From contig CM060307.1 in the NCBI GenBank assembly GCA_030674185.1, positions 64,360,653 through 64,424,652 of the forward strand: a DNA stretch of 64,000 nucleotides, in the 5' to 3' direction. A program made the position numbers and the translations under genes. A model generated the notes under the pieces. The model was not told where the DNA came from. It ran no database searches and saw only the letters and a list, made by a program, of their open reading frames with translations. This document shows, one piece after another, positions 1 through 12,639 of this stretch; the first letter of the stretch is position 1, and each line of letters begins with the position of its first letter. The stretch is from Monoplex corrugatus (lineage: Eukaryota > Mollusca > Gastropoda > Littorinimorpha > Ranellidae).

Positions 1-2750
1 GTTTGGGCCCAGACCTCCTACTGAGTTCGCGAGTTTTTTTTTCATCAATGAATATAGCCCAGGCGACTGCATAGACTTTAGCAGGGCAATAACCATTTCA
101 AAACAAACACAACACCTCGTTGAACCCCACAAAAGAAAAAAACATCTAGAAAAGATAATTAAGTACACAAAAGATACATCCTTGGCGTTGACAATTCCAC
201 CCAATTTATTACAAGGCGTTTAAAAAACAAACAAACATGAAAACAAATGTATAACAAAACTACGTACACAAAAACGTATCCAAAACGGGCCTTAACCACT
301 TAAAACTGCTTCTGTGCATTGATTTTCTTTGAGCCAAAAGAGTAGTTTATACATGTGCTAAGTTAACAATCCTATCAGAATGTATTTAAGGCTTTATAGA
401 ACGCAGACAGTTGAATGGACCAGCACGGCAAAAAATGATAGGAAGAAATGACGTAACATTCTACAGCCTGCAGTGTCAATGCTTGGTGTGCAAAACATGA
501 AGCAGAAATCTTGATAATGCTACATTTTCTCCTTCGTTTTTCGGCTCTGTGAATGTGCTAAATGAACTTCTGATATGTCTGCAAAAGAAGAAAATAAAGT
601 GGGCGTGCCTGACTGAAATATGCAGTGTTTGATGATCATGAAAAGAACAGAAATATCAGCAGCTATGATCATTTATACATGCCATACACAGAATTTTTCA
701 TGAACCATGCATGTAACAGAATCACAGATAAGACCCGTGCCTTTTCGCGGCCCCTTTTGTTGTTTTGTTCAATCGGTAAAAAGAGTTCTGTTGGAATACC
801 TTTCCCATCCTGACTATTATTTGATGTTTGTTTAAAAACAATAGTGGGAGAGCGAAATTGACTCATACTTTTTTTTCCAGATCTGCTTCTTAAAGGAAGG
901 AAGAATGATAATGTTTCGCTCGAACAAGACTTCAGAAATGAAGGCAAATGCATTCAGACTGCAAGCCTCTGGACACTTGTAACACGCCATTATCTTTGCC
1001 TCATACAAAATCACTTATGCAAAGTTCACAGCATGGTCGTAAACACGCTGTAAGAACTGTCGTCACGCAATAAAGACTGTCTCAAAAGGTTGAATTCCCT
1101 GCACACGCACACTACAAACCTGCTGAATATTGTCCACGCTAAAAACATTCTGTGTATGGAAGGGTAAATAATTCTTACACTAAACCCACAACAGATACAT
1201 GAGTAGTATCTCTATTGTATGCTTTTCTGTTTGCCCGTTAAAACAAAAAAAGCGTAGCTTATCCGGATTTAAGTATCCATACTAAAATGATTATATCTGG
1301 GGGCTGACCCGTTGAAAGTACATGTCCATGATTCAGTTTATTATGATAAAAACCACTGCAAGCTTATCTGACGTATATTTTATTATCTACACAAAAGCAT
1401 CAATTTTTTATTGGTGTTGATTCATACTCACTCGTTATGTCGTTCATAGCACATTTGTGAAAGGCAGAAATCACAGTTAACTTTCGTTTATTTTATTTTA
1501 TTTTATTTCTTTTTTAGATGTGCACTGGGTTATCCTTTTGATGTTGGTAGTGGCTTAATTAATGTAAAATCCTAGTCAACAGAATAATAACTAAACAACT
1601 CTGTTTTATTCAGAGTTGGATCAACTAAGTTGATAGACCCTTAGTTTACGCAAGACTAAAATAATCATGTCTTGGAAATCTTACGCTTTTTTTTTTTAAC
1701 TGTTCACGTCTATTTGAAAGGACATCGTTTTGGTTTGGTTCCCAATAGCACATCTGACAACACTGGTCGTAAGGATTACACATGTCATGGTCGGCCCTTT
1801 GTATAGTGACCCGCTTGCTAAAGGCATGGGGTCAAGTAGTAGAAAAGCAACGAATTCTCCCTGTATGTCCTGTTCTGACAGTTACCGATAAAGATAAGGC
1901 ATGTTAATTTAAGATTATAAGAATGTTTGAAAATAAAAGGGGGGGGGGGGGGGGATGTTGAGTAACTTAAGTGACTGTTGATTTTATCGAGTGTCAAAGT
2001 TTTAATAAATGATCCAGTAATATTACTTTGATTGAGTTCAGATAATTATTGGGATAGCCAAAAACAGGTTTGATATATGCTCCCATGGAAAACACACTGA
2101 ATTTTGTTTATTATTTTGCCTGATCATCATTAATTGTAAAGCGAATATGCATGCCTACATATGCCAAGTACTTATAGCTTGGCCTAGGTGTTTCAGGAGT
2201 GCAGTTCCAGTTTGAAATTCTTAAGATTCTAGATTACATCCTAGTTTTGTTGTACCAGTCTTGTTTTTTTTGTTTTTTTTTCATTACACAAATTCTTATG
2301 TCCCAGTATGCAGTACCTGTGATCATACCCTGCCTCCTTCCCATTAAGAACCAAAAGATTTCCAAATCACTGGGCTGTCCATTGTACAGATGTGTGTATA
2401 GTTCTGTACTTGTGAACAGTGCACAGTGACCCGAGATGGGAATCGCTGGCGTAGGGCAGAAAAGTAATAAAAAAAAAAGTCCATCACAGCGAGAAACAAA
2501 GCAATCTATCTTATACTAAGATAAAACTTCCCTTCAGCCCTGACTAAAAGCTCCGCTTTAATGTACAATTAACACCCTACGCCAAACAAGTGCAATGCAA
2601 ACATGCAATATATCCATTCAAAAGCCACTGCTTGCATGAACTACCTACGCCACACTATGTCCAACTGCAAACGTTAATGGAAGAATATGACAATAATCAG
2701 GTAATGATGCAATTAGGGTATCTAACACGTAAAACTGGTCTGCTTCTGAC
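1..2750. other. No gene recognised
   Basis: AT-rich DNA with short homopolymers (a G run at 1939-1954). Open frames are short and resemble no family I know. Confidence 0.6.
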
Positions 2751-2937
2751 AACACAGACGCTAACCTGAACTCTAACCCTAGGCCTGTCTTACTCCTCAC
2801 CCATGGGGTCTGCAATCTGTACCCAAAGAAAACCAGTCCCTAAGAGAGACGGTTTGGGATAGACTAGGATCAATTACATCATATCCCTTCACAAAATCCA
2901 AGAGAAACCTAAACTGCACCTTTATCTCACTTGTTTT

Positions 2938-3266
2938 GTTTCACATTAAACAGTGACAATTTCATGCTCATATCAGCTCCAGTAACCATGCCGGCTTCTG
3001 TCTACTACTGTCTGTCACCGTTGATGGTTCTGACTGGAGGACTGCGGGCTCAGTGGCGTAGCGTAGATCCTTGGACTCAAGATCTGATGTCTTGAGCTTA
3101 GCTTAATAGCAGCAAGCAACATAAGAATAACCTGCTTGATGCTCACGTTGGTGCACCAGTCATTCTGGTGGTGCCAGTGTCATAGAATCACAGGTCCTCA
3201 TTTTTTTGTTTCTTATTAAACAATGATAATTTCCTGCTCATGTACAATGTCAGCTTCAGTAACCCT
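2938..3266 (+). repeat. Diverged direct repeat (two ~55-bp copies)
   Basis: 2938-2992 and 3206-3262 share attaaacagtgacaatttca / attaaacaatgataatttcc and agctccagtaacc / agcttcagtaacc. Weaker similarity links 2780-2930 with 3525-3700 (ccaagagaaacctaaactg against ccaagagagagctaaactg). This suggests an old local duplication. Confidence 0.55.
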
Positions 3267-3950
3267 CTCAAACCTTGCCAGCACATGGATTTTGTTGCAG
3301 GCTCACGGAGTCTGTCAGGTTACCACTGACAGATATGGCTGGAGCGTTTATGAAATGTGTGAATGGAGTGAATCCTCCTTGAGAGAACTCCACACTTTTG
3401 GTGTAGACGGGAACAATGACGCACTGATGGCTATGGGCTAATTATGCAATTTAGATCTTTCTCGCTCGAGCAGATTTCACACACGAGTACATGGCTGGAT
3501 TTACGACAACGCTAATAGCTGTTTTAACCCTAATGCTGACCCTTGCCCAACCAATGTGCCTTGGGGCTGGCAATCTATTATCGGGAGAAATGCAGGTCCC
3601 AAAGGGTTTTTTTGGGGGTGGGGGGGGGGGGGTAAAGGACCAAGATCCACACCCAACATCCAAGAGAGAGCTAAACTGGAGTTTAGCCTTCACTTTATCC
3701 CGTGCATTTACAAAGCCATATCACTTGCATAAGTGTTTTTGCTCGATTTCATTTAGAAAAATAATCATCCACCCCCATCAGTGAATGCTTCTGCACGAGT
3801 TCCAGATTACATAAATTTAGAGCAGAAGCCATTTCATCTCATATTGATTAAACAATCTGTGCTTAAAGCAGAGTTACAATAACTTTCATCTGAACACATT
3901 TTTTATGACGGTTGAACCATTTACAATAATGAAAACTAGCAAGTGTAAGG

Positions 3951-4035
<85 letters not shown>

Positions 4036-4072
4036 ACACAACACACACACTCACACATACACACACACGCAC
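3951..4072 (+). repeat. Compound (CT)n(CA)n microsatellite
   Basis: About 42 bp of CT is followed by about 80 bp of CA with minor interruptions. Confidence 0.97.
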
Positions 4073-4089
4073 GAACGCTTGTTATTTTC

Positions 4090-5121
4090 AGCTGCTCTTT
4101 ATGTTCCTGTCTGCTTTAAGACATTAGCCTAAAACAAGAAAAAAATGTTTTCCCCAATAAATTAGTTACAAAATACAGTGCTTTCTCTAAAGTTTTTATG
4201 TCTATCTTTACTGTTCCTTGTCGAGATTTAACTCGGCCAAAACACTGTACTGTTTGCTGACAATGATAAAATTTGATTTTTCTATGCTCAAAACACAAAG
4301 CTTTACCCGCGCCAATTTATCTTAGTTACGGACTAATTTATCTCCCACGTTAAAATTTCTGCGTGAATTCTTCCGTTTCTCTATAAGGCGCATCATATCA
4401 ATTAACTGATTAATCAAATCAAAATTGCTAATGGTGTTTATCATATTAAAACCAGTATTTAAAACATGAATTCAATAATTGAATGATACAGTTAATGATA
4501 AAATCAATGTTGTATTCGATTAATTAACAATGAATATGGGAAAGAAGACATATAAACATGGGAAAGATAATACATAAATACTTACGTTTTGTGACCAAAT
4601 TTGCCGCCTCACCACAGAACTAGTTAGAAGACACAACAATGTCACAAGCAACCGTACAGCGCAGACTGAAACTAGACAACCTTTCGTGTCAACCTTTTGC
4701 ACCTCTGTCGTTGCCTGCTGCTGACAAGGAACAACTTGGGTGGTGTGCAAGGCGCTGGCACGTGCAAGATGGGAAAACTGCAGCCACACAGCAAAGCAGC
4801 CGACTGTTGTGGAGGATTTTGCCGAAGCCAGGTTTTAAAGGGGGGCAAAAAACGCTCTGTGTGCAAATGACAAAAGTGCTAGCAGGATGATTTGAAGGAT
4901 TGCATGCCCATTCTGAAATAAAAAGCGGGTTACATTACATGCTTGTGTCTTTTCCCCCCCTGACTTGGTGGGGCTGTTGGCGCTAGAATGAGATGGAGAC
5001 CCAAAGACTGGTGTTTTATTATTGCTGACACCTCACAGTCGGTAGCACCCCTTCGCACGTGAATCCGTCAACTACGGTGTGTGCTGGCACCGCTTCCTCA
5101 TCGATTGAAACGATAGCAGCC

Positions 5122-5168
<47 letters not shown>

Positions 5169-6400
5169 GAGGGGTGGTCGAAGGGTCGGGTACAAGGGCA
5201 TTGAGCAGTGTCCTTCATCGTGATTGGCTTATCCGATATGGTTTCGTTCGATCAACCATAACAGAAGATCAAACCCTTCTATCTGCTTTTTTTCTTTCGT
5301 TTTTCAAAGATGTTTGCAGCCAAAAATTCCTCACAGAAGGGTTGGCCTGATAACCACTGTGACATTTTGCAGATGTTGTCTTTCCCAGAAACCTTAAAAA
5401 CTGACTGAGGGAAACATTCAAACCAACCACCATCAAACGAAACTGACAAAGTATGGTTGTACTGCTGCTGTCTCTCAACTGTAAATGCAGTTACATATTT
5501 CATTTTTGTTTCTAACGAGTAGTTGGCACCAAGCACCGATCTGAATGTATAAAATCGCTGTGTGCTACAGTTGTTTTACATTTTAAAACGTTGTTATCAT
5601 CCGCTATTACACTTGTCTCTAGGCACCAAGAAAGAATGATGTCAATGGCTGACTGCATTCAGGATGTCGAAGACTTGCCGTTCAGAACGTTGGACGCAAG
5701 GCAGAACAGAATGCAGACCGCATAAACCGCAGCACAGACTACTCATAATCACAGGCCAATTTACAGACACACTTTTGGATGTCGATGAATAGAACATTAT
5801 CGGCCTGCCATACATCTCCAGTCCTGACACAAAGCCGTCGGCACACGACTAGATTTGTGCAGTTTCCATATCCATTACAATAAGCATTGATAGAGGAACG
5901 TCCTTTCAACTTGGAAATCCATTTTCACCTGTCAAAATCCGAAAGGCGCCAACGTGTTTACTGACGAAGGAGAGAACTGTCCACCAAACCCACGTCCTTT
6001 TGGTGGGAGATAAGAGTACAAAGTAAAACTGAGCTAATCGCTGAAGCTCGAAGGTAACCTCAGGGTCGTTGCCTATGGTGATAACATCCAGTTTCCCTGT
6101 CGCAATGCCACTGTCTTCCACAATCCTTCAAGTCGACGATGTTGATGGTACACTGCACAAGCTGTACAGCAATACTTGCAGAAGAATAATGTTGTCACGC
6201 TATTTTGGCCTGCCAGTTCTCCTATTCCTATTTCTCGCTTGCTGAACAATTCTGGAATCAATGAAGGAAATGGTTCGGCCGACATGTTGACTTGGGAGTT
6301 CGGAAGAATCTCCACCTTTTATCCAAGAGGTATTGCCCACGCAGGATCAAACTCAGGCCAAAGCTCAACGTCCTGACTACCTGGCTATCGCACCCATTGG
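4090..6400. other. No gene recognised; several minus-strand short open frames
   Basis: Minus-strand frames around 5279-5536, 5642-5830, 5906-6121 and 6073-6315 follow one another and have near-coding composition. A decayed gene is conceivable, but no domain or splice chain could be established. Confidence 0.4.
5127..5172 (+). repeat. (GA)n microsatellite
   Basis: An interrupted GA run. Confidence 0.95.
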
Positions 6401-6412
6401 TTAGCGGTCTGT

Positions 6413-6474
6413 TTTATTATTATTATTATTATTATTATATTATTATTATTATTTATTATTATTATTATTATATA
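6413..6474 (+). repeat. (TTA)n microsatellite
   Basis: A TTA/ATT run of about 60 bp, adjacent to the LINE-tail fold-back region. Confidence 0.95.
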
Positions 6475-6589
6475 ACAATTTAGTCAGTGTGACTCAAAAT
6501 CTAGTTCGGACTCAATCTTTATATGCCATCGTTTTGTTTCAGTTACAATTTCACTTTCTTGCTGCCCGTTCTTCCGCACCGCTTTAATA

Positions 6590-6841
6590 ATACCGATCAC
6601 AAACTGCCATACCCAATAGATCCAAAACAAGTGCGACTGCCCGCGCCCAAGCAAACAGGAACCAGAAGAACAAGAAAACCAACGCAAGCGCGTAATTCAA
6701 CAAAACAAAACAAGACAAGCGCAAATTTTCGGCAACCGGCCTTTGTCAAGCGCGAATGCCGGTTGGCCGAAAATTTGCGCTTGTCTTGTCTTGTTTTGTT
6801 GAATACGCGCTTGCGTTGGTTTTCTTGTTCTTCTGGTTCCT
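6590..6841 (-). mobile_element. LINE 3'-UTR copy ending in a fold-back
   Basis: 6610-6740 matches the antisense of the LINE tail (atccaaaacaagtgcgactg, then caagcaaacaggaaccagaa). It is followed by an inverted repetition of its last 84 bp (6758-6841) across a 17-nt loop. Confidence 0.75.
6657..6841. repeat. 84-bp near-perfect inverted repeat, 17-nt loop
   Basis: The arms are 6657-6740 and 6758-6841. By eye they differ at three positions (one substitution, two single-base indels). The right arm begins gccggttggccgaaaatttg and ends ttcttctggttcct. Only LINE-tail sequence is duplicated; flanks outside the arms do not match. Confidence 0.92.
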
Positions 6842-6959
6842 GCCATACCCAAGTTGAATCAGTCGAAGTCCTGGCCGTGCCAGTAATTCAAAAGACAGCA
6901 AAGTCCAACCACCACGAGGCCATCGTTTCAGGTTCTTTGTTTTGGCGATTTTAGCAGCC

Positions 6960-8650
6960 CAAATTGTATTGTTTCTTTAACATAATATTAACACGGGCAT
7001 AATAATGACAAACAAATTAACAATAAACAAAACAAACAAACAAAAACAAATAAAATCCAAGGTGACAGGGAGCTTTCAGAGATAAGCTCAAGAGGAACAA
7101 CTTCAATAAAACGCCACTTAAATCCTGATAGGGTTGCCTCCCTTTGACCTTGTTGCTGAACAATTTTGTTTTCTTGTCAATTTGATCTGTTAATTAATAC
7201 ATCGGTCTTGGTACACATTCGTCAATTAAAAAAGGTTTTAATTGTCCTACCAAAGAGATTTTAGCAATGAAATTTACATGCGTACATAAACGCGTCACAG
7301 TTGTTTGCATCTTCGGGTAAAATCTAAAAGATTTATATATTAAAGTCGTTGCAGAGAAAGAATGCTCACTGCAGTTTACATAGAAAAACAATTAATTCGG
7401 GGGCGGGGTAGAGGTGGGAGAAGGCTTTGCCATGTCAGCATAATAAATGCAGTATGCGCTATTAATGTACTATTATTTTTTATTTTTTTTTTTAGAGATA
7501 TTGATCTATTTCTCTATTGTCTGAACTAAAGATCTCGTCTTCTTCGCCCTTGCCGTCAACTCCGTGAAGAGTCAATGGAGCGCAGCACTAGAGACTGTTC
7601 ATCAGATTCCTCCATTATGTCGGTTGTGTGACAAAACCTAGGTCTCAGGAATTGGTTTCTCTGTCCATTTAGCAATGTTGTCAATCCATTTGTTTTGTTT
7701 TGTTTTGTTTTGTTTGTGTCTTCCGTTCCGTCTCCCTCAACAGATCCGGGAAGGATTGATTTAAGAAGGCCATTAGATCTTATAACACAGTCATATCAAC
7801 GCAGTATTCTTTTCTTAACTAATGTCAGCAGATCTTCATATGGTCCCATGTGTTATTTGATGGTTTGGCGCACTTGTTCATTGGTGATATGATCAGTGTA
7901 TCTGATGTTCAGTGCAGTATGTTGCAATAAAATCTCATTTCCATGGCTGGAATTCGTCTTTCCAAATCTGCTTTGAGGGCCAATGTCTTGCGTGCATTCA
8001 GGAAGACAGAATATAGCCGGCAGAATCGGCCAAGCCAAAACAGCATTCAAGAAGATGGCAAGCATTCTTACCAACAAATGTCTATCAATTAACATCAGAA
8101 AGAGAATTCTTGAATGTTTTTAATCGTTCTCGTTTTACTCGTTGTTGCTACTGCTGCTACTGCGGTCGTCGTCGTTGATGATGTTTCTTTTCTTTCTTCT
8201 GTTGATTTTCCTTCTTACGGTTGTCTTTTGCTTTGTTTTGTATTTTTCTCCTCTTGTATTCCTTGGTCTTAATCTGTAATTAATATTATTACTGTTGGTA
8301 TTCTTTAACTGCTTCAAATGCTCTTTGTTTTTATTCTTCCTGTTCTGATTTGATTTTTTGTTGTTGAAAATTTAATTCAAACACTGAACATACCTCACTC
8401 ATTTCTGAAGCCTTTAAGATACACAAGCTCTGTTGGGGCAAACGAAACTGACAAGCGGAAGGGGGAGGGGGAGGGACGAGAAAAAACCCACGAGTCAAGT
8501 AATTTTTCAGTCATTTTAAAACACTATGGTAGTGTGAATAAGCATATTCTTATATTGTGTGCAAATCACACATTCGTCACATCAACTTATTTAGACAAGG
8601 CAACATGTGTGGAATAATTGCTAGATGAATTAGGCCTACAGTGAAATGCA
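6960..8650. other. No gene recognised
   Basis: AT-rich DNA with a (TTTTG)n block and T-rich stretches near 8110-8360. Confidence 0.55.
7688..7718 (+). repeat. (TTTTG)n
   Basis: About five units of ttttg; a similar run is at 18530-18559. Confidence 0.9.
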
Positions 8651-8682
8651 TAAATGTTGAAGAAACATTCATTTTATATGCA

Positions 8683-9000
8683 TTCGACGGGCGCAGGAGT
8701 CAAGTGGGTAAGTATCGAACTTCCAGTCGGAAGGTCCTGGATTCAATCCGCCTGTCACCTCTGCCTGATAGGTAAAGGGTGGGGGCTTTTCCGATCTTCC
8801 TGGTCAACATGTGTGCTGACTTGCCAATGTTTAAACTCTCTTCGTATGTGTGTAGGCATGCAGAATATCAAATATATAAACTAATCATCTTAAAAGTCAT
8901 GTCACATGTCACTGGCTTATGGAAACATGAAAACACTCGTGCATGCCGGCAAAGATGCAGATTGCAACAACATAATGGAATTTGGTCAGCAGCCGGCTTA
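8683..9000 (+). mobile_element. tRNA-derived SINE
   Basis: The head resembles a tRNA gene: box A-like agtcaagtgggtaag, anticodon-arm-like acttccagtcggaaggt, and box B-like ggtcctggattcaatcc. A body then reads cttttccgatcttcctggtc, aacatgtgtgctgacttgcc, and later tgtcactggcttatggaaac. This order resembles a tRNA-headed SINE family that is common in gastropods (recalled, not searched). It is diverged and not a functional tRNA. Confidence 0.7.
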
Positions 9001-9765
9001 CGATATTCAAGCTCCACTATTACGCATTGAGTCCAATTGAGTTCAGCGAACAGCGCTATCGAAAAGCATTTTACTGTGATTTGTGTAATACATACGACAC
9101 AAGAAGGCGTATTTGGCATACTAGAGGATGTTTCGCATTCACAAGGCAGTCATTTGTTTCAATTTGTATCGTTCTGCGCGACAGACGACACTAATACAGT
9201 TGCCGGCCTTCGCTTGTCCTAGGCGTGAAACACTGTCAATAGTAACTACCCTTCTGATCACGGTCTTCACCACAACGTTGCACTTTAGGTCAGACTTCGT
9301 GTCACCTCTCACTGTATATAACAGCGCATATGTTCTGGAGGTTAAGTCCTCTGTCAAGGTTGTGGTGCTCTATGTTTCTTCTGTGAACAAATACAGCCAC
9401 TTACTTCTCTAGATACAAATCGAAAGATGATGCATCTCGTGCTTTCTGCAACCCATTGCTAGCAGGTCCATGAATGATCTTCCTTCTCTCACTGAATCAG
9501 TGCACTATCTCGATGTCCATCTGGTCCACGATCACGTCGAGGTCGTTCTTGAGGTCAGCCAGAACCCATTTTTCATTCTGTTTGAACAGATTTTCTTTTC
9601 TCCATATCAGCTCTTTCTTACCAAAGATTCTGAAAATTTCTTGCTATGGAAAAAAAAAACACCTTCAGCTACAGACTTCACCTTCGACAATCATTTTTCA
9701 GCTTTTCACGTTCTGATGTAATTTCGTTTCTTTTTTTTTTTCATCAGATTTACTTCTTTTTCTCC

Positions 9766-9803
9766 ACCCAAACCACCCACCAACCCACCCACCCACCCGA
9801 CCC
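9766..9803 (+). repeat. (CCCA)n-like run
   Basis: Repeated ccca/acccacc units. Confidence 0.85.
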
Positions 9804-9875
9804 ACACGTGTAGTGAGGTGTGAGTAGACTGTGATTCCTCATTTCTTCCAATTTACAATCCGGGCAGTGTCATGT

Positions 9876-10038
9876 CCACGATCAAGAGCGAGAATTGGAT
9901 TGGAATAAGAATCGAGTTGGTGGACTTATTTCCGTAGCTTTTATGTATGTCAGTGGACCACGATCAAGGGTGAGAATACGATTGGAGTACTCATCGATTT
10001 AGTCGACTCCATAATTCCGTAGTTTCCATTTATGTCTC
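9876..10038 (+). repeat. Imperfect ~82-bp tandem duplication
   Basis: Copy 1 starts ccacgatcaagagcgagaat (9876) and copy 2 ccacgatcaagggtgagaat (9958). Both continue through a ttccgtag-ttt motif and a tttatgt motif. It lies directly before the T-rich tract. Confidence 0.8.
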
Positions 10039-10139
10039 TCGATTCTAAAGTAACTTTGAACACAGTTGTTCTCACTGAACAGGGATCTGTCTGTAGACAG
10101 CGTAAGTGTCGTTTCACAACATTCACAGAACTGACGACT

Positions 10140-10935
10140 TAGTGCTATAGAATTCCTTCACCGTTCTTCTTCGGGTTTTTTTTTCTTTGTTTTTTTTTTC
10201 CTTCTTTTACTTTTCTGTAATGTTTGTTTTCTCTCTTGTTTTTGTTCTTGTTTTTATATTGCTTTTGTTGTTGTTCTTGTTAGTGATGATATTCTGCTTT
10301 CTTTGTTGCTAACGTCTGCCTTTCCTGGCGTTCCTCGTTTTCTGTTTCTTCTCGTAATTCTTTAAAAGCTGGTTGGTGTTTGTCTGTTTTAGTTTTCTTG
10401 TTTGTGTTGCTATTGATGTCCTTATTCTTCTGTGGTTGTAATTGGTCTTTTCGTTTCTATTCTTCTATTTTGTCGTTGGTTTTGTTTCTTCTTTCTTCTT
10501 CTGTGTTGTTTTTATTTTTCTTGAGTTTTTCTTGGTGATCTTTGTCCTCTTCATTTTCAATACTGATTCTGTTCTTTTTCAAGTTTCCGATTTTGTTTAT
10601 TTGTTTGTACGTGTATGTTTTACTGTTGTTTGTTTGTTTGTTTTTGTTTTGTTTGTTTGTTTTTCATTTCTGGTGTTATCGAGGGTGGTTTTGTTATCGT
10701 CTTCTTCTTTGTTGTCCCCTGCTCCCTTTGGTTTTTTTCTTCTTGGTTGTTTTTTTCTGTTCCTGTTTTTGTATGTGTTTCTTTCGATGTTATTGTCTTC
10801 TCTTCTTCTTCTTTTTCTTCTTCCTCCTCCTCTTCCTCCTCTTCTTCTTCTTCTTCTTGTTCTTCTTCTGCTTTTTCCTTTTCTTTTTCTTGTTTTTCTT
10901 CGTTGACATCGTCGTCGTTGTTATCATGCTTGTAA
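10140..10935 (+). repeat. T-rich pyrimidine/TG tract, left arm
   Basis: About 800 bp in which the + strand is almost only T, C and G, with runs of ttg, ttc and tttt, ending in a (TTC)n-rich block at 10797-10860. Long open frames rich in Phe/Leu/Val/Ser here reflect the absence of A (and so of stop codons), not genes. Confidence 0.85.
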
Positions 10936-10987
10936 TTACAATATTTATATAGCGCAAAATCTTGATAAAATCAAATCTAAGCGCTGA

Positions 10988-11083
10988 AACACACACACAC
11001 GCACGCACGAACACACACACACGCACGCACGCACGCACGCACACACACGCACCCACGCACACACACACACACACACACACACG
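10988..11083 (+). repeat. (CA)n/(GCAC)n within the LINE 3' end
   Basis: Alternating CA and CGCA units inside the 3' part of the RNase H LINE. Confidence 0.95.
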
Positions 11084-11339
11084 GCTATAAATGGGGAGAA
11101 AGAATAAAAACAATGGAAAATTATAGAGAGCATATTATATACAAACCAGAAGAACAAGAAAACCAATGTAAGCGCGTATCCAACAAGAACACAACAAAAC
11201 AAGCGCAAATTTTCGGCCAACTAGCCTTTGTACAAGCGCGAACGCACGGTCACAGACAGATCACAGACACCAAACAATGGATAATAAAAACGGGACTAAA
11301 AACTTCCCTGATACTTGGTGAGGCACTCCAGCCTCCCGC

Positions 11340-11480
11340 TGACCTCCCCGAATAATTACCACTGCATGTACTCGGTTGCGGGGCATCTTTGGGTCCAATG
11401 TGCCAGATCTTGTTCCTCCTCGTTGCACAGGGGACACGTTGGATCCGTTGTTGAGTCGATCCAGTGTTTACGGGGCCTCA
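11340..11480 (-). pseudogene. LINE C-terminal zinc-knuckle remnant
   Basis: The minus strand encodes PRKHWIDSTTDPTCPLCNEE followed by EQDLAHWTQRCPA, a C-x2-C-x(n)-H-x4-C arrangement found at the C-termini of many RNase H-bearing LINEs. It follows the RNase H region directly. Confidence 0.75.
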
Positions 11481-11614
11481 GCAAAAGGTGGTGACCCGAC
11501 CTCAGCTTTGCAAGTAGGTTTGATCTCTGCGGAACTTTATTTCCGCCTCTCGCTGCATGGAGAATGCCCCGTACACCTCACTCGTTCTCACATGCTGTAT
11601 CGGGGGGTCCTTTG

Positions 11615-12560
11615 TTATGTTTTTTTTATCTGGGCGCCAGCTCTACCGTAGTATATCGATCTGCCTGGGCCCGGGGATGTTGTTGCCTGCTTTGCGGCCT
11701 CGTCCGTAAGGTCGTTCCCGGGGATGCTGCTGTGGCCCGGAACCCATCGTATCGTCAGATGAAAACGGAGGTTTCGAGACAAAGGCGTAGAGTATCGAGA
11801 CACGGGGTGGAACCAAGGAGGGCTTCACACAGTGACTATCAGTGAATACCGCGACTGAGTCAGTCTCGCAGCATTCGTCTACAGCCCAATCAATCGCGAT
11901 TTCCAAGGCTCGAGTCTTTTCCTCGTAACAGCGACGTATACTTGGCTCCCCATTGTGTGGGTGTATGGACAATCGTAGGAGAAGATGGGTCCGCTGTAGT
12001 GACCACAGCCCCAGCGCCGCCATCTACTGTCCCCGCACTCGCCGAGCCGTCCGTGTAAATGTTGTAGAGCGCACCCAATTCTCTTGCACGGTCCTGTGCG
12101 GTGGTGAGCTTGCCTTTGTTAGTGTCAGGGAGTCGTGAGAAAATCCTGGTCGATCCCACCCTTTTTTTCCCCACGGTCTGGCATCGAAATAGGTGAGAGG
12201 CTTCCTATCATGGTCGAACAGCTGGGGGTTGCTGTTTGTGAGTTCAGTCGCTCTCTTCCTCCAACCCCAGTGCTTCAGCCGCTGTCTTGAAGAATCTGTG
12301 GCCCGCAAGGTGTCTGGGGTGGTCAGGGGGTAGATAAGGGCTTTTTCTCTCGAGCGGAGGCAGTTGGCATCGATGGTAGACTGGATGCTTGGAATGACCG
12401 ATTCAGCTCGCAGAGCTTCCAGAGATGAAGACCTTGCTTGTCCAGTTACCATCCTCAGGCATTTGTTCCGTGCCACCTCCAACTTGTTGATCTGCGTATT
12501 GGAGAGCCAGGGTTGCCAACCGCTACTAGCAAAGTTGAGGACGTTCTGCACGTGGGCGGG
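11615..12560 (-). pseudogene. LINE RT C-terminal part and RNase H domain remnant
   Basis: After the thumb, NKLEVARNKCLRMVTGQARS is visible. The RNase H signature residues then follow: IYTDGSASAG (first Asp, about 12050), ALEIAIDWAVDE (Glu, about 11910), VAVFTDSHC (second Asp, about 11845) and WVPGHSSIPGNDLTDEAAKQ (His/Asp, about 11720). These blocks are spread over three frames, so the protein is not made. RNase H next to the RT places the element in the I-like/Jockey-like part of non-LTR elements. Confidence 0.85.
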
Positions 12561-12639
12561 GTAGACCTTCCTGGGGTCCTGCTTCCTCCAACCTCAGTCG
12601 GAGTGTGCAACTGCGCCGAGCTTCCTCGTTTTTCCTGCT

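Noticed and set aside
5279..6315. Chain of minus-strand short open frames that might be a decayed gene
   Set aside because: No family motif could be recognised and no consistent splice phases were found.
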